The notes: generated from the letters alone by a model not told the origin. A stretch of 64,000 bases of DNA from Lithodes maja (GCA_037953745.1 JBAKBP010006616.1:1-64000), one strand, 5' to 3'; positions 21,702-32,097 are shown, counted from the stretch's first letter. Translations and numbers: made by a program.

Positions 21702-23099
21702 TCACCCTTTGGATTTCCCCTGAGGTGGGGAAGGGCCCTGACCTTTCTTAAACGGGACGGTTTTTGGTTTGTGATCAAAATTAGTATCATTGCTCTTACT
21801 TATGTTATTAAATGTTGCATCACTGACTCGGGGGGGTGGAGTGTTGCGCCCCTTGTTAACTGCATCGGTCCGTTGTGCAGATCCGCACCCACGAATCAGC
21901 GATAATCTCAGGTCAGCCAACTCAGCTGCCTCTTGTAGAGTTTTATCATGTTTCTCTTTGAGGTTCAAAGTCAGGTCGCCGCCTGTGCATTTAAAAAATT
22001 GCTCTAGAAGGAATAACTGCTCAAGCTCTTCGAACGTCGTCACCTTCTCTGACCTCAGCCAATTTCTCAAAGCATCAGACAGTTCCCGGGCATGTTCTAG
22101 AAAAGTGCACTCACGACCCTTCGTAACACCCCGAAACTTCAACCTATATGTCTCTGGTTGTAACTCGTACGCCCGCAGAACAGCTTCCTTCAATACCTCA
22201 TAATCGATGCAAGACTCCAAGGGCAACGCATCATATGCCTTGAGTCCTTTGCCAACCAACCTAGAGGAAACAAGGGCTGCCCACTTAACCTCGGGCCATT
22301 GGTGCTCCCGGCACTTCTTCTCAAAACGCAGGAAAAACTCGGTGACACCCGACTCGTCAAATGTAGGGACTAACTTAAGAAGGTGCGATAAAGACTGATC
22401 AAGACCTCGATTCCCAGAACCGAGACGCTGCCCTGTCGACTCCACCTGAGACTTCTCAAGCTCTATGTCTGCACAGTACTTCGTAGCCTCAACCTGAAGT
22501 TCAGCCTCACGTATGGCCTTTCTCTCCTCAGCCTGAATCCTAAGCTCAGATTCCCGCTGCTGCTGCCTGAGCTCAGCCTCATGCTTTCGCTGCTCGAGTT
22601 TGGCGAGTTCGAGCTGAAACAACATCTCGGAAGACAAACCCTGAGGAGGGGGTGCTACTATTGGGGACCCACCACTTGAATCACCTAGAGGCATACCCAA
22701 CCGCCAGCGGGCATCGGCCTGCGGGAACGTACCCGGTTCCGGAGCCCGAGGGGCCGCCATGATAGGAGTCGAGTGGAATGGGGGCTGGGCAGAAGGTGCT
22801 CCAGCTCCCACTCCACCCGAAGCCCCATGCACCCCACCGAGCACCCAGGCAACCAGCTCACCTCTCGACTAACCACTAGTACCGGACAACCCTAAGACCG
22901 TGGCTAGACACTGCAATCCGTACCGGTCTAGCCCCGACACTCGATCCGCCGACACAGGCTCCTCCAAAAAAATCCGAGCATCCTCCTCATTGTTCACCAC
23001 TCGAACGCCGTTAGACAACTCCACCTTCTCCACCTCCTCGCCTGCTTCCCGTACTGTGTCATCACTGTGCACTGATCCGTCGTTCGACATAGTGTCCAC
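21702..23099 (-). pseudogene. Element A gag, one nonsense codon
   Basis: Minus strand. The N-terminal part (23099 to 22872) has NEEDARIFLEEPV and YGLQCLAT, as in element B. A TAG at 22869-22871 replaces the residue after GTSG; the same frame then continues for 380 codons. The capsid-like region (LSHLLKLVPTFDESGVTEFF, AYELQPETYRLKFRG, TGGDLTLNLKEK) closely matches B. A frameshift near 21720 precedes the CCHC knuckle. Confidence 0.85.
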
Positions 23100-23413
23100 C
23101 GGAAATCCTCAACGGTTATACAAAAAAAAGTACCTAAACTCTCATGTAGCACTATTCACTCAAAACATGCTTGAAGACAACTCAAGTGCTATACTACGTT
23201 GCCAAAAAAAAATTCCAACGTGTCCAAAATATTCCTCAAAAACAAATGTCCACTGCCAAACTGTGAGAAATAACAATCACCCCCAAACGGTGATTAAAAA
23301 AAAAAAATCTCCACAAAAACAATCCTTCAATTATTTCTTAGTTCACAAAATCCTAGACTAAGGTCGCCATTTGTTATGACGACTAAGATAAGATACTAGG
23401 CAAGGTCGCCATT
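23100..23413 (-). other. Element A leader with duplicated primer-binding site
   Basis: Non-coding leader between 5' LTR and gag. The segment AAGGTCGCCATTTGTTATGAC occurs at 23360-23380 and again at 23402-23422 (period 42), duplicating the primer site TGGCGACC (minus strand) together with the last nine bases of the LTR. Confidence 0.7.
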
Positions 23414-25206
23414 TGTTATGACCGGGACTACGAAAAAAACAGGGGCACTCAATGGTTGGAATAGTAATAGGGCACTATGCAACAACGGTACGCTAGATCC
23501 AAACCCTCGAACTTATATGCCGGCGAACAAAACACCTATACCCTCCAGGGTTAATCTGCGATAGCGGGGTATCCATAACTGGGCATAAATGTACTCTACT
23601 TCAGGCTAACCTGCACTGGTATAGCCTGATAACAAACAAGATGCAAGTTACGTTAAAATGCGTAAAAAGGAATTTATGGAAAGATCAATTAAATCACTGC
23701 AAGATTTAATACAATAAAAAGATGCTTCAATACAGTTACTCTAAACAACAATAAACTCTTCACTCCTATCTGAAAGAAAGTGAAGTATTGTCCTACAGCA
23801 TAGACCTGGAAACTTCTGAAGAAAGTCTGATGCTCATAAGATGCTCGTACTGATTTAGAACTATATAAAGGCAGGAGGCAGGACACCACACGTGTAAATC
23901 GAATACACTAAATGATAGGACATATAATGTTAACTGACACGAGAATACTATAAATGCGCAACGGTAGCAATGCTCGACACTAAAAGAAGTACTTCCTCAT
24001 CAACGAAACAGTCTGCCATGGTTGTGCGGCTCAGCAACAACCTAGACTAATAAATGCTGTGAATAATAATGCGCACATATCAAAGAGCTTATATTAAATA
24101 CTAACAAGTGTTTACTCGATTAATAATGTCTAGCTGGGATACTCTAGGTAAGGAAATGGGGTTGAGCAAGACAGGCTCGTAGCCTAGCGATGTCCTTAAG
24201 ACTGCATCCTTTAAGTTACGTTAATTGACTAGGGGGGCTCTCTCGATAGATCCAGATCACAAGTATCTGGTTCTATCCTGGCGACCCTCTAAAGACAAGC
24301 AAAGAGGCAGCAAAGTGTGGAACTGGTACAGGCCAAAACCCTCAGTCAACACAATGCTGCACTCGCAAAGGACGCAACCGAAAAGACAACCCAGGCTACC
24401 ACAGGACCGGTCGAAGTCGTGTACGTATAAGCAAACCGTACACACATCGGAGAAAACGACTACAGTTACCTTATCCCAGTCTAGCATTAAATAAAAGAGC
24501 AGAAACACTAAATCAATAATGGAGACACACAAAGTTCTTAACCTATACTAACTAAGAACCCTCAAACCTATTCTAAGTACATGTAAATATCTCTGAGGAC
24601 GGCGCATGCAATACAATGGGCTGGCTATGAAAACCGTATGCAGAACCCAAGGGGAGTGTTGTGCAGTTAATAAAGGTTAGAGTATGGAAAGAGAGAATCG
24701 AGTGAGAGAAACAGTGATAAAGGTGGTGATCGGGAGAGAGTATGCAAAGGGATGTTAGAAGCACGCGCGCCAAGCCTGTCCTGATGAGGACAGCTCCTGG
24801 GGACCCTCATGGAGGAGGTAAATTACACAGGAGACCGCAAAGGCACGATGGTCGGCCAATCACGGGCCGAGACGTCACAAGACAGCAGGCGTCATAGGAC
24901 ACAGCCAGACACGCCGTCCAATGGCGAGCGAGAGGCAGGAATGCACCCGTACATACAGACACTTACTACCTCCTCGCTCTGAAAGTCTTTCTCATTCACA
25001 CGCTGGTACTATTATCACTACTGTTGATATAAAATATAACCCATTGTCACAGACGAAAACAAAGACCACCACTGGACTGTCTGTGACAATGCGATTACTA
25101 GGAAAGAAAGAACAACATTCTCTGATAACTGTAGCCCATTTCGATGTCCCTGGCGAGCGCTAGTGGCCAACGAGAGGCAATTCTGCCAACGCTGGTAGAC
25201 GTCACA
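23414..25206 (-). repeat. 5' LTR of element A
   Basis: Minus-strand LTR, TGTGACG...TAACA, 1793 bp. Matches 7110-9731 apart from the LINE inserted there. Right flank GTAG equals the left flank of the other LTR. Confidence 0.92.
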
Positions 25207-25495
25207 GTAGGTAAGTACGTGGGTGGGTAGGTCTGTCGATACGTGGGTATGTAAGTATATGGGTGGGTAGTTTAGTCGATAGGTTGGTTGGTAAGTACAT
25301 GGGTGGGTAAGTGGGTAGGTCAGCCGATACGTGGGTAGGTAAGTACATGGGTGGGCAAGTGGGTAGGTCTGTCGATACGTGGGTAAGTAAGTACAGTACA
25401 TGAGTGGGTAGGTAAGTGTGTGGGTAAGTAAGTACATGGGTGGGAAAGTGGGTAGTTTAGTCGATACATGGGTGGGTGGGTTGAGTAAATATCGT
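25207..25495. repeat. GTGGGTAG-type minisatellite, right part
   Basis: Irregular higher-order units, for example GTAAGTACATGGGTGGGTAAGT followed by GGGTAGGTC.GTCGATACGT. Continuation of 7044-7109 across the element A insertion. Confidence 0.85.
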
Positions 25496-25624
25496 GAACC
25501 AGTATTACCAAATGTTTGTTATGGGTATGAAGCTGTTTGGGTGTACGAGAGGCTAATGGTGTTGTTATTGTTTACCTCTGTGTAGTGTAGAGGGATATAA
25601 TAACATTGATAGTAATATTAATGT

Positions 25625-25945
25625 TTGTTTTTCTGGACCCCCTTATTCTCTCATGGTTAGCCCCATTTGTTTTAAGAGATAAGATGACTTTATTGTCAAA
25701 TCAGTAAATTACAGTTTGAAATTAAATTTGTCTTTATATTTTAAGACGTTCACCCCATTAGTTTGGCGATTTTAAGACCTCTCGCCCCATTTTGTCGTCA
25801 AATGTAAGGCCTATGGTGCCATTTAGATGTCGGTATCGAATTTTTACCTGACAAGCGATAGCGAGCCAGCAATTGAAGAGGCATTTTCCTGTCGAAAAAT
25901 GCACAAAATCATCTCGAAAGGAGGTCTTGAGGGCATATATGTTTG
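25625..25945. repeat. Diverged relative of the 5389-5774 MITE
   Basis: Shares TTTTTCTGG.CCCCCTT, TTAGCCCCATTTGTTTT, CCCCATTAGTTTGGCGATTT, GCGATAGCGAGCC and GTCGAAAAATG in the same order. An extra block of about 50 bp (25675-25730) and missing ends show it is old. Confidence 0.6.
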
Positions 25946-26130
25946 TACTTAATTGACATCTAGGGAGCAAACTAGAAACAAAGAGTGTTTTGAAAGACAT
26001 ACACAATAGCTTCGTGTTGATATTTCCAAGGGGGTTTACTTTAGCCTAGGATATAATAATGGTATGTCTAGACTCTAGTTTGTGTGATCTCATTACTGTT
26101 CTCTCTTTGTATATACTGTATAATATACAA

Positions 26131-26150
26131 TATATATATATATATATATA
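26131..26150. repeat. (TA)n microsatellite
   Basis: Ten TA units preceded by imperfect TATACAGTATA-type sequence. Confidence 0.85.
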
Positions 26151-26195
26151 CTTTAGTGTATTCAAAAGTTCCATGATGTTGGTTGTTGCCTTATT

Positions 26196-26390
26196 GTGAA
26201 CCCCTTTGAGGATTATGACGCACTTTAACTGTATATTCTGGCTATCATGAGACTGTTTTAAACCGCTTAGGATGGAGCTGTTGGTTTTGGCATCTTAGAT
26301 TCCTAGAGATCTTTCCTAAACTGCATGAAATAGTCTCATGATAGCCAAAATAAACTGCAACAACCTGTTTTAAGCATCAAGGGGGTAAAC
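26196..26390. mobile_element. Palindromic MITE (copy 2 of 2)
   Basis: Outer ends GTGAACCCCTTTGA and, in reverse, GTTTACCCCCTTGA. Inner perfect or near-perfect arms TGGCTATCATGAGACTGTTT (26239-26258) and its complement (26328-26347). Related to 4630-4825. No ORF. Confidence 0.65.
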
Positions 26391-26903
26391 GTACGATAGC
26401 GACTCCTGAAGAAATGCTGAACGAAAGAAACAGAAACTAATAAAGGAATGGAGTAAATGGGTTATAAAATTCCACACCTTTTTCCTGGCTGACTCTTCCC
26501 ATATGGTAGATATATACGCTAAATTTTTCTAAGTCATTTTTTGAGTCAAAGAGGTTAGTGGTGCATAGAGTATGATAGTAGTTAGCGTTATATATTATTG
26601 TGTATATTGAGTAATTCTTAAATATTCTTTACTGTAGATTATTAGTATAACCACTAGAAATAAATTTTAGGATTACACGCTACGTTACAGTATTACAAAA
26701 TATAATAATCAAACTAAAGTACATCTACAATAAAATGATGTCCGTGTATTCAAACTAAACAATAATTTAATCAAATCTGTGTAATAGAACTAAATAATTA
26801 TAATATGCAATTCGAATAATAAAACAAAGCATCACTACATGTTATCAGGATGCTCAAACTAAACAATATTGTAATAGAAATCCGAGCAGTACTGGTTGTG
26901 CCG
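26391..26903. other. AT-rich spacer downstream of the membrane-protein ORF
   Basis: No coding frame or repeat recognised. It is the presumptive 3' flank of the minus-strand gene. I found no convincing AATAAA signal on the minus strand close to the stop. Confidence 0.4.
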
Positions 26904-27824
26904 CTAGTAATGTTCACAGAGCGCTTCAATGTACTCTTTATTGTGAACTCTTGGTTGCATAAAGTGCAATACCAGGTCATACCCCAGGGTCATATGGTCC
27001 AATGTGATCTTTTCTATGTGGCCCGGTTCCTTGTTTTCGGCTTGTGTCAGACCCAACTTGATGTGACGCCTCTTTATTGAGCGGCAGGAAGGAAACACTA
27101 TCCCTAGCCAAACCAAATAAGCCATCGTTACCAATACCAACAACAAAAGGATCAAGGTATACCACATAATACATATACCATAGACACAGCTGGCTGGGCT
27201 GTTGCAGCCATAGCGGTCTAAACCATTTTGACTGTTTGGGTCCTTCGAAGAAACTGCGCACCCCATGCACAAAAAGTCACTGTCATTTTGCCAAGAATAC
27301 AGCGCCTGTGGATTCGTAAACAGAATCCAAAGGCTACAGTAATATCCCTGTGGAATGAACATGAGAGTGAGGCTCAGCACAAGTACGGCAAAATGAAGAA
27401 ATATACTTTTATGGTAAACATATTTAAAACGACCAAGGTTATCCCTATGGCATTCCCCCAAACGCACCTTGTCCGTCTTCAGTGTGCCATACGCTAATTT
27501 TTGGGCAGATTTTCTTCGGCAGGAATCAGTACAGTAATATTCTACTATCCGAAGGACCACAACGGATATGACCGTCCACATCAAGATCAGATAATAAGAC
27601 GAATAGAATGATACATCCCCTTTATCATCCTGCTGAGCACTGTTAGCAATATCAACATACCTTTCTGGAGTTAAATTTTGATCTTTATTCAACAGTACAC
27701 ACACCATTACCTGATGGTAATACATGTAATATAAAACTAAAGTAAAGGAACTAGTCAAAATAATAACCATACACACCAAAATGGCCATACCTACGGCCAT
27801 AGAACCTTTGATGGAACACCCCAT
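26904..27824 (-). CDS. Four-pass membrane protein of unknown function, candidate host gene
   Basis: I do not recognise the family. 306 aa, ATG at 27822-27824 with an in-frame TAG five codons upstream (27837-27839), stop TAG at 26904-26906, no introns or interruptions. Four hydrophobic segments at about residues 10-36, 75-97, 138-160 and 214-245. The first loop (37-74) holds a potential N-glycosylation site (N50-L-T). The second large loop (161-213) is cysteine-rich (C163, C186, C189, C207, C213) with a second site (N180-D-S). The C-terminal tail is 60 residues, charged, with no transposon motif. The topology resembles connexin/pannexin/innexin-type channels, but the innexin YYQWVC signature and paired first-loop cysteines are absent. 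It sits in the only stretch with no detected repeats. Single-exon gene or terminal exon. Confidence 0.65.
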   Translation of the reverse strand: MGCSIKGSMAVGMAILVCMVIILTSSFTLVLYYMYYHQVMVCVLLNKDQNLTPERYVDIANSAQQDDKGDVSFYSSYYLILMWTVISVVVLRIVEYYCTDSCRRKSAQKLAYGTLKTDKVRLGECHRDNLGRFKYVYHKSIFLHFAVLVLSLTLMFIPQGYYCSLWILFTNPQALYSWQNDSDFLCMGCAVSSKDPNSQNGLDRYGCNSPASCVYGICIMWYTLILLLLVLVTMAYLVWLGIVFPSCRSIKRRHIKLGLTQAENKEPGHIEKITLDHMTLGYDLVLHFMQPRVHNKEYIEALCEHY

Positions 27825-27902
27825 TGGTACTGTATGCTAGATATGTTATAGTATTTTTTATATACCTTAAATTGACTACCGTATATTACAGAAGTATTAC
27901 TA

Positions 27903-28399
27903 GGCGGGTGTTGAAATAGGGGAGCTATCCCCCCGCCAAAGGCGGCTTTCTAGGGCCTTTCCTAGCTGATGCTGAGAGGATTGGGTTCTAGTCATGTGGT
28001 GATGGGCTGGTCTATCAGAGTGAGAATTGAGCGATCTCTGCCATACCCATAGCTTACTCTGACTGTTCCTTTTACTTATATATTTTCTAGATCTCAAGTG
28101 GCGGCGTCTCTTCCGTGGATTGACCTCACAATCTACCAAGATTGGAAGCCAAAGCGTCACATTTTTCCTTTGCCCCTCAAATTTCTCTTCATAATTGCTG
28201 AGGGGCACAGGGCCCTGGGTGTGGCTTTGGTTTCCCGGACGTTTCCGCACCCTCCTCAGCTCCCCGCCATGGAGTGGCTTCGGTCACCCAGGCTTTATTG
28301 TGGTCAGCAGGGAGGGTTCTGTGGGGGCGCTCGGTTATGGCCTTGGCCTTGCTCGGGGCCTTGGGGCTGTTCGGCCAGGCAGCATGGGGAACAACAACA
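27903..28399 (+). mobile_element. Retroposed repeat with (AAC)n tail and 15-bp target duplication
   Basis: Exact direct repeats ACAGAAGTATTACTA at 27888-27902 and 28400-28414 bracket a 497-bp insert ending in GGGG(AAC)n. The last 400 bp are repeated in reverse at 32627-33044. A target duplication plus simple tail means copying by a LINE-type machinery. I see no clear pol III boxes at the head, so SINE or short LINE end are both possible. It lies 63 bases upstream of the membrane-protein ATG (target duplication to ATG). Confidence 0.8.
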
Positions 28400-28414
28400 A
28401 CAGAAGTATTACTA

Positions 28415-28860
28415 AGCAAAAAGAGCGATACGATGATTCGAATTTGCCCAGCAACCAGATCGATAGCAAAAACTGCGAGCGTGAAAAATTGCAACCGATC
28501 TCAACCAAGATCCAAACTATTTTGACTGATCTGTGGGGTCGCGGAGTTGCAAAGTTAAAATGTCCAGATCAATATGTTTGTTTCCAAAGAATACAACAAG
28601 GGGACCTGTATGGAAGGATTTTGCCCCAAAATTCATCCTATCACATCACTTAAAATAGCTCATAGAAAAAGTATACATACGAACAGATATGTACAGTATA
28701 TATGACGAATTCTGAAGGTATGCAATATATAACAATATATAAGTTACCCCTGAAGTTTAATATTTTCTATGAGTACAAATAAAAGAAAACGTTAATCTTA
28801 TGAGTAACTTAAGTATTATTATACAAATGATTACTTGGGCTACATTTCGAATCCCATTAC
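28415..28860. other. Upstream flank of the membrane-protein ORF, then AT-rich DNA
   Basis: 28415-28650 is moderately GC-rich and was contiguous with the membrane-protein 5' flank before the 27903 insertion, so it may hold promoter or 5' exon sequence. 28651-28860 is AT-rich with nothing recognised. Confidence 0.35.
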
Positions 28861-28899
28861 GCCATCAGACAGTACACTAGGACCACACGGCTGGGAAAG

Positions 28900-29140
28900 T
28901 GGAGATAGCAGAGAAGGGGTGTTGTAGATAGAGGAAGCTGTTGAAATGGCTTTGTTGTGTATGTCATTAGTCTGTATACGTCATCGAGGTGTTCCCCGAC
29001 TCAGCGACTGGGTGCGAGCATGTGAAACACGCTAGGACGTACTACCACACCCACTAAATGTCCGTCTTGGCTGGGATTGAACCTAGGTCAAGCAGATTCA
29101 CACGTGAGCGTGTTCTCCACTCGATTACTCACAGATACTC
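28900..29140 (-). mobile_element. tRNA-derived SINE-like sequence
   Basis: Minus strand. B-box-like GGTTCAATCCC (29073-29083) preceded by A-box-like TAATCGAGTGGAGAAC (about 29112-29128) at tRNA-like spacing. Body extends to lower coordinates; its end is not defined. Confidence 0.5.
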
Positions 29141-29295
29141 ACAGACGATGATCCAGCTCTAGATTATTCTTCCTGTTTCCAGTACGGTGCCTTAAACTTC
29201 TAGTTCAATTTCATAGGTCAAATACTGTGTTTTCGTAGCATTTATCCCCATATTTATATTATGCATTCCTTTACATAATTGATCATGGTTCTGTC

Positions 29296-31779
29296 ATGAT
29301 CACTTTAGTTTTCACAATAGTGTTTTTGTTTTTTAATATCCTTGTACGAGAATATAGGCATATACTGACAATGCACAATCACAAACAACTCATCACAACC
29401 CCCACACGTATCTCTGAGAACACTGCCACAATAATAGACCACATAAACTGTAACAGAGAGGACAAAATATCCCAATCAGGGGTTATACAGACTGGGATAA
29501 GTGATCACTTCGTCACATATTGCACACGAAAAACCACAAAAATTACCCTAGAGAATCACAAGATTATCAAAACAAGGTCACTCAGAAACTACAATAAAGA
29601 AACATTTCTGGACATTTTATGGAATACAGACTGGTCTCCAGTGTTTGGAAGTACAAACGTTAATGACGCATGGGTTGGCTTCAGAACCATCATCACAAAC
29701 ATTCTAGACGAAATAGCTCCTCTGAAAGACATACGAATTAAAGCCAGGTCAGACCCATGGATCAACAATGACATACTACACCATCTGGAACACAGAGACA
29801 ATCTGTTAAAAAGGCTAGCGAAACATAGACAGGATCAAGGTCTGAAACATGAGTTCAACAGGGCCAGGAATAAACTAAGTAGGAAAATAAAATCAGCGAA
29901 AACTAATTATTTTCACAATAAGGCAGAGGAATATCAGAATAACCCAAAGAAACTATGGAGGCACCTAAACACAACAGGCTACAGCAACAAGACAAGGGAT
30001 TCGTCTAACACTAATATTGCTCTCACCATTAATGATCAGATTTGCCACGATAAACGACAAATTTCAACCTACTTCAACTCCTTCTTCACCTCCATAGCAA
30101 ACACACATGCACAGAACCTACCTCAACCTCTCAATAAATACACGACAACAACGGCCACCTTTCGAAATTTCTACAGAGATAAAGAAATACACCCAAACAC
30201 ATTTGGATTGCAAAATGTTACACCAAAATACACTTTTGACGAGCTGTCTAACCTAAATGTACATAAAAGCACAGGACCAGACAAAATTCCTGCCAAATTT
30301 CTACGAGATGGAGCCATTGGTATAGCAGGCCCCCTAACCCACATCATCAACTTGTCAATTAACACCAACACTGTACCTGCTGAACTGAAGGAAGCTATTG
30401 TAACCCCTCTATTCAAGAAAGGAAATAAACTAGAAGTTGGTAACTACAGACCAGTTAGCATATTATGTATTGTATCTAAAATCCTTGAAAGAGCGGTATA
30501 CACCCAAATTGAACTCTACCTCAAACAAAATGATCTATTCTATAAGTTTCAATCAGGTTTCAGATGCATGTACTCGACAGACTCCTGTTTCATCCACTTA
30601 ACGGATCACATTCGTAAAGAAATGTCTAAAGGTAACTACACCGGTATGGTTCTTCTTGATCTACAAAAAGCGTTTGACACAGTAGACCATGATATCCTAT
30701 GTAATAAACTACAAGCAATGGGCATAGGATCTGTGAACTGGTTTAAATCTTATCTTAGTGGTAGAACCCAAAGAGTCAAAATTGATGATAATATATCTGA
30801 TCCTATGCCAATTAACTGTGGGGTCCCGCAGGGAAGCATCCTTGGTCCCTTACTCTTTCTCTGTTATGTGAACGACATGGAACTGAGCGTCTCATGTAAA
30901 TTATTACTGTATGCAGACGACAGCGTGCTCCTGGTTTCAGGAAAAGACCCAATAAGTATTGCCGCTTCACTTTCCAAAGAACTAGAATCATGTAGTGAAT
31001 GGCTAGTAGACAATAGACTATCTCTTCACCTGGGCAAGACGGAAGCCATCTTATGTGGAACAAAACGCAAACTGAAAGACATTGTGGGCTTCTCGGTCAA
31101 CTGTAATGATATTCCTATAACAACAGTGTCACAAGTTAAATATCTCGGACTAAAACTGGACGCGAGTTTGTCAGGTGAAACAATTTTGGAATCTATCCTG
31201 AGTAAGTGTAGAGCACGTATAAAATACCTGTATAGACAGGTGGGATGCTTGCCCGCGGCGACCAAAAAGACCCTCTGCCAAGCGCTTGTTCAATGTCATT
31301 TTGACTATTCTGTGTCATCCTGGTACTCTGCATCATCTAAATCAGCACAGCACAAACTTCAGGTCACTCAAAATAAAATGGTTAGGTTCATGCTGAACCT
31401 AGGACCCAGATCACATGTTGGCCAGGAACAACTTCAGTCACTAGGTATGCTCAATGTCGCTGACAGGGCCAAACAAATCAGGCTCACTAATGCCTTCAAA
31501 ATTTTCTATGACAGAGCTCCAGAGTACCTAAAGAATGATTTTGTTAAAGCAAATGAGAGGAGTGGACATAATACAAGAAACAGGATGTTTAATTTTAAGG
31601 TCCCAAGAATCCAAGGACAGGGTAAGCAAACATTCTTCTTCACCGCCATCAAAGACTGGAACGACCTACCCCCGTCAGTCCGTGAAAAGAGAACACTGTA
31701 TTCCTTCAGACGTAGCCTGAAGGAATACCTGAACCGGACAGCTGCGAGAAGGGAGCACCAAGCTTATGTCTACTACTAA
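29296..31779 (+). CDS. 5'-truncated LINE ORF2: partial endonuclease plus intact reverse transcriptase
   Basis: Only the C-terminal endonuclease portion remains (TPTRISENTATIIDHI, ISDHF at about residues 35-75), so the first 25 residues are probably flanking DNA read through. RT is complete: STGPDKIPAKFL, LFKKGNKLEVGNYRPVS, QSGFR, LLDLQKAFDTVDH (D455), GVPQGSILGPLLF and YADD (D541, D542), then the C-terminal HFDYSVSSWY and WNDLPPSVR. 827 codons open without a stop. The element ends in an (ATT)n tail at 32075-32097. L2/CR1-like by motif style. It cannot nick DNA by itself because the endonuclease front half is missing. Start ATG 29296 is the first in frame and is likely fortuitous. Confidence 0.85.
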   Translation: MITLVFTIVFLFFNILVREYRHILTMHNHKQLITTPTRISENTATIIDHINCNREDKISQSGVIQTGISDHFVTYCTRKTTKITLENHKIIKTRSLRNYNKETFLDILWNTDWSPVFGSTNVNDAWVGFRTIITNILDEIAPLKDIRIKARSDPWINNDILHHLEHRDNLLKRLAKHRQDQGLKHEFNRARNKLSRKIKSAKTNYFHNKAEEYQNNPKKLWRHLNTTGYSNKTRDSSNTNIALTINDQICHDKRQISTYFNSFFTSIANTHAQNLPQPLNKYTTTTATFRNFYRDKEIHPNTFGLQNVTPKYTFDELSNLNVHKSTGPDKIPAKFLRDGAIGIAGPLTHIINLSINTNTVPAELKEAIVTPLFKKGNKLEVGNYRPVSILCIVSKILERAVYTQIELYLKQNDLFYKFQSGFRCMYSTDSCFIHLTDHIRKEMSKGNYTGMVLLDLQKAFDTVDHDILCNKLQAMGIGSVNWFKSYLSGRTQRVKIDDNISDPMPINCGVPQGSILGPLLFLCYVNDMELSVSCKLLLYADDSVLLVSGKDPISIAASLSKELESCSEWLVDNRLSLHLGKTEAILCGTKRKLKDIVGFSVNCNDIPITTVSQVKYLGLKLDASLSGETILESILSKCRARIKYLYRQVGCLPAATKKTLCQALVQCHFDYSVSSWYSASSKSAQHKLQVTQNKMVRFMLNLGPRSHVGQEQLQSLGMLNVADRAKQIRLTNAFKIFYDRAPEYLKNDFVKANERSGHNTRNRMFNFKVPRIQGQGKQTFFFTAIKDWNDLPPSVREKRTLYSFRRSLKEYLNRTAARREHQAYVYY

Positions 31780-32097
31780 ATACGACATAAGAGATAGACA
31801 AACCAAACTGAAATGATTACTGATTACGGATTACTGATATTTACTATAGGATGTAAGGTATCTTAAAATAACCCCCTAGAAATACTTTCTCTAAAGTATC
31901 TATTTCTTTATCCTCCCCATTTTCCCCAGCTAACCTAATCCCACAAGGACCCCAATGGAAATACGCCTAACGGCCTTATTGGGCTATCCTTAGTTGGAAT
32001 TATGCAAGGCTGGTACATGTCATATTTGTAACAAACTATGTGGTACCAACTCTGTAAATTGCTAACTGAATAAATATTATTATTATTATTATTATTA
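31780..32097 (+). repeat. LINE 3' UTR with (ATT)n tail
   Basis: Short 3' UTR, AATAAA at 32069-32074 and seven ATT units at 32075-32097. Marks the 3' end of the preceding LINE. Confidence 0.75.

Larger units (their letters stand above)
7110..25206 (-). mobile_element. Gypsy-type LTR retrotransposon A, Gmr1-like domain order, with two nested insertions
   Basis: Minus-strand element. Its LTRs are 23414-25206 (5', 1793 bp) and 7110-9731 (3', about 1792 bp without the LINE insertion). Each LTR begins TGTGACG; the 5' LTR ends TAACA, whereas the outer end of the 3' LTR has diverged (reads AATA). A GTAG target duplication lies at 7106-7109 and 25207-25210. In element order: LTR, primer site TGGCGACC, gag, CCHC knuckle, protease, [element B], integrase, RT, RNase H, polypurine tract 9732-9739, LTR. 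About 30 LTR differences seen by eye (roughly 1.7%) make it older than B. It is inactive: gag has a nonsense codon and frameshifts, and pol is frameshifted. Confidence 0.9.

Noticed and set aside
26904..27824. Calling the membrane protein an innexin or pannexin
   Set aside because: Four membrane passes fit, but the YYQWVC motif and the paired cysteines in the first loop are missing.
28098..28653. ORFs of 80-150 codons across the retroposed repeat
   Set aside because: They cross the insertion boundary or the tail and are not kept between the two copies.
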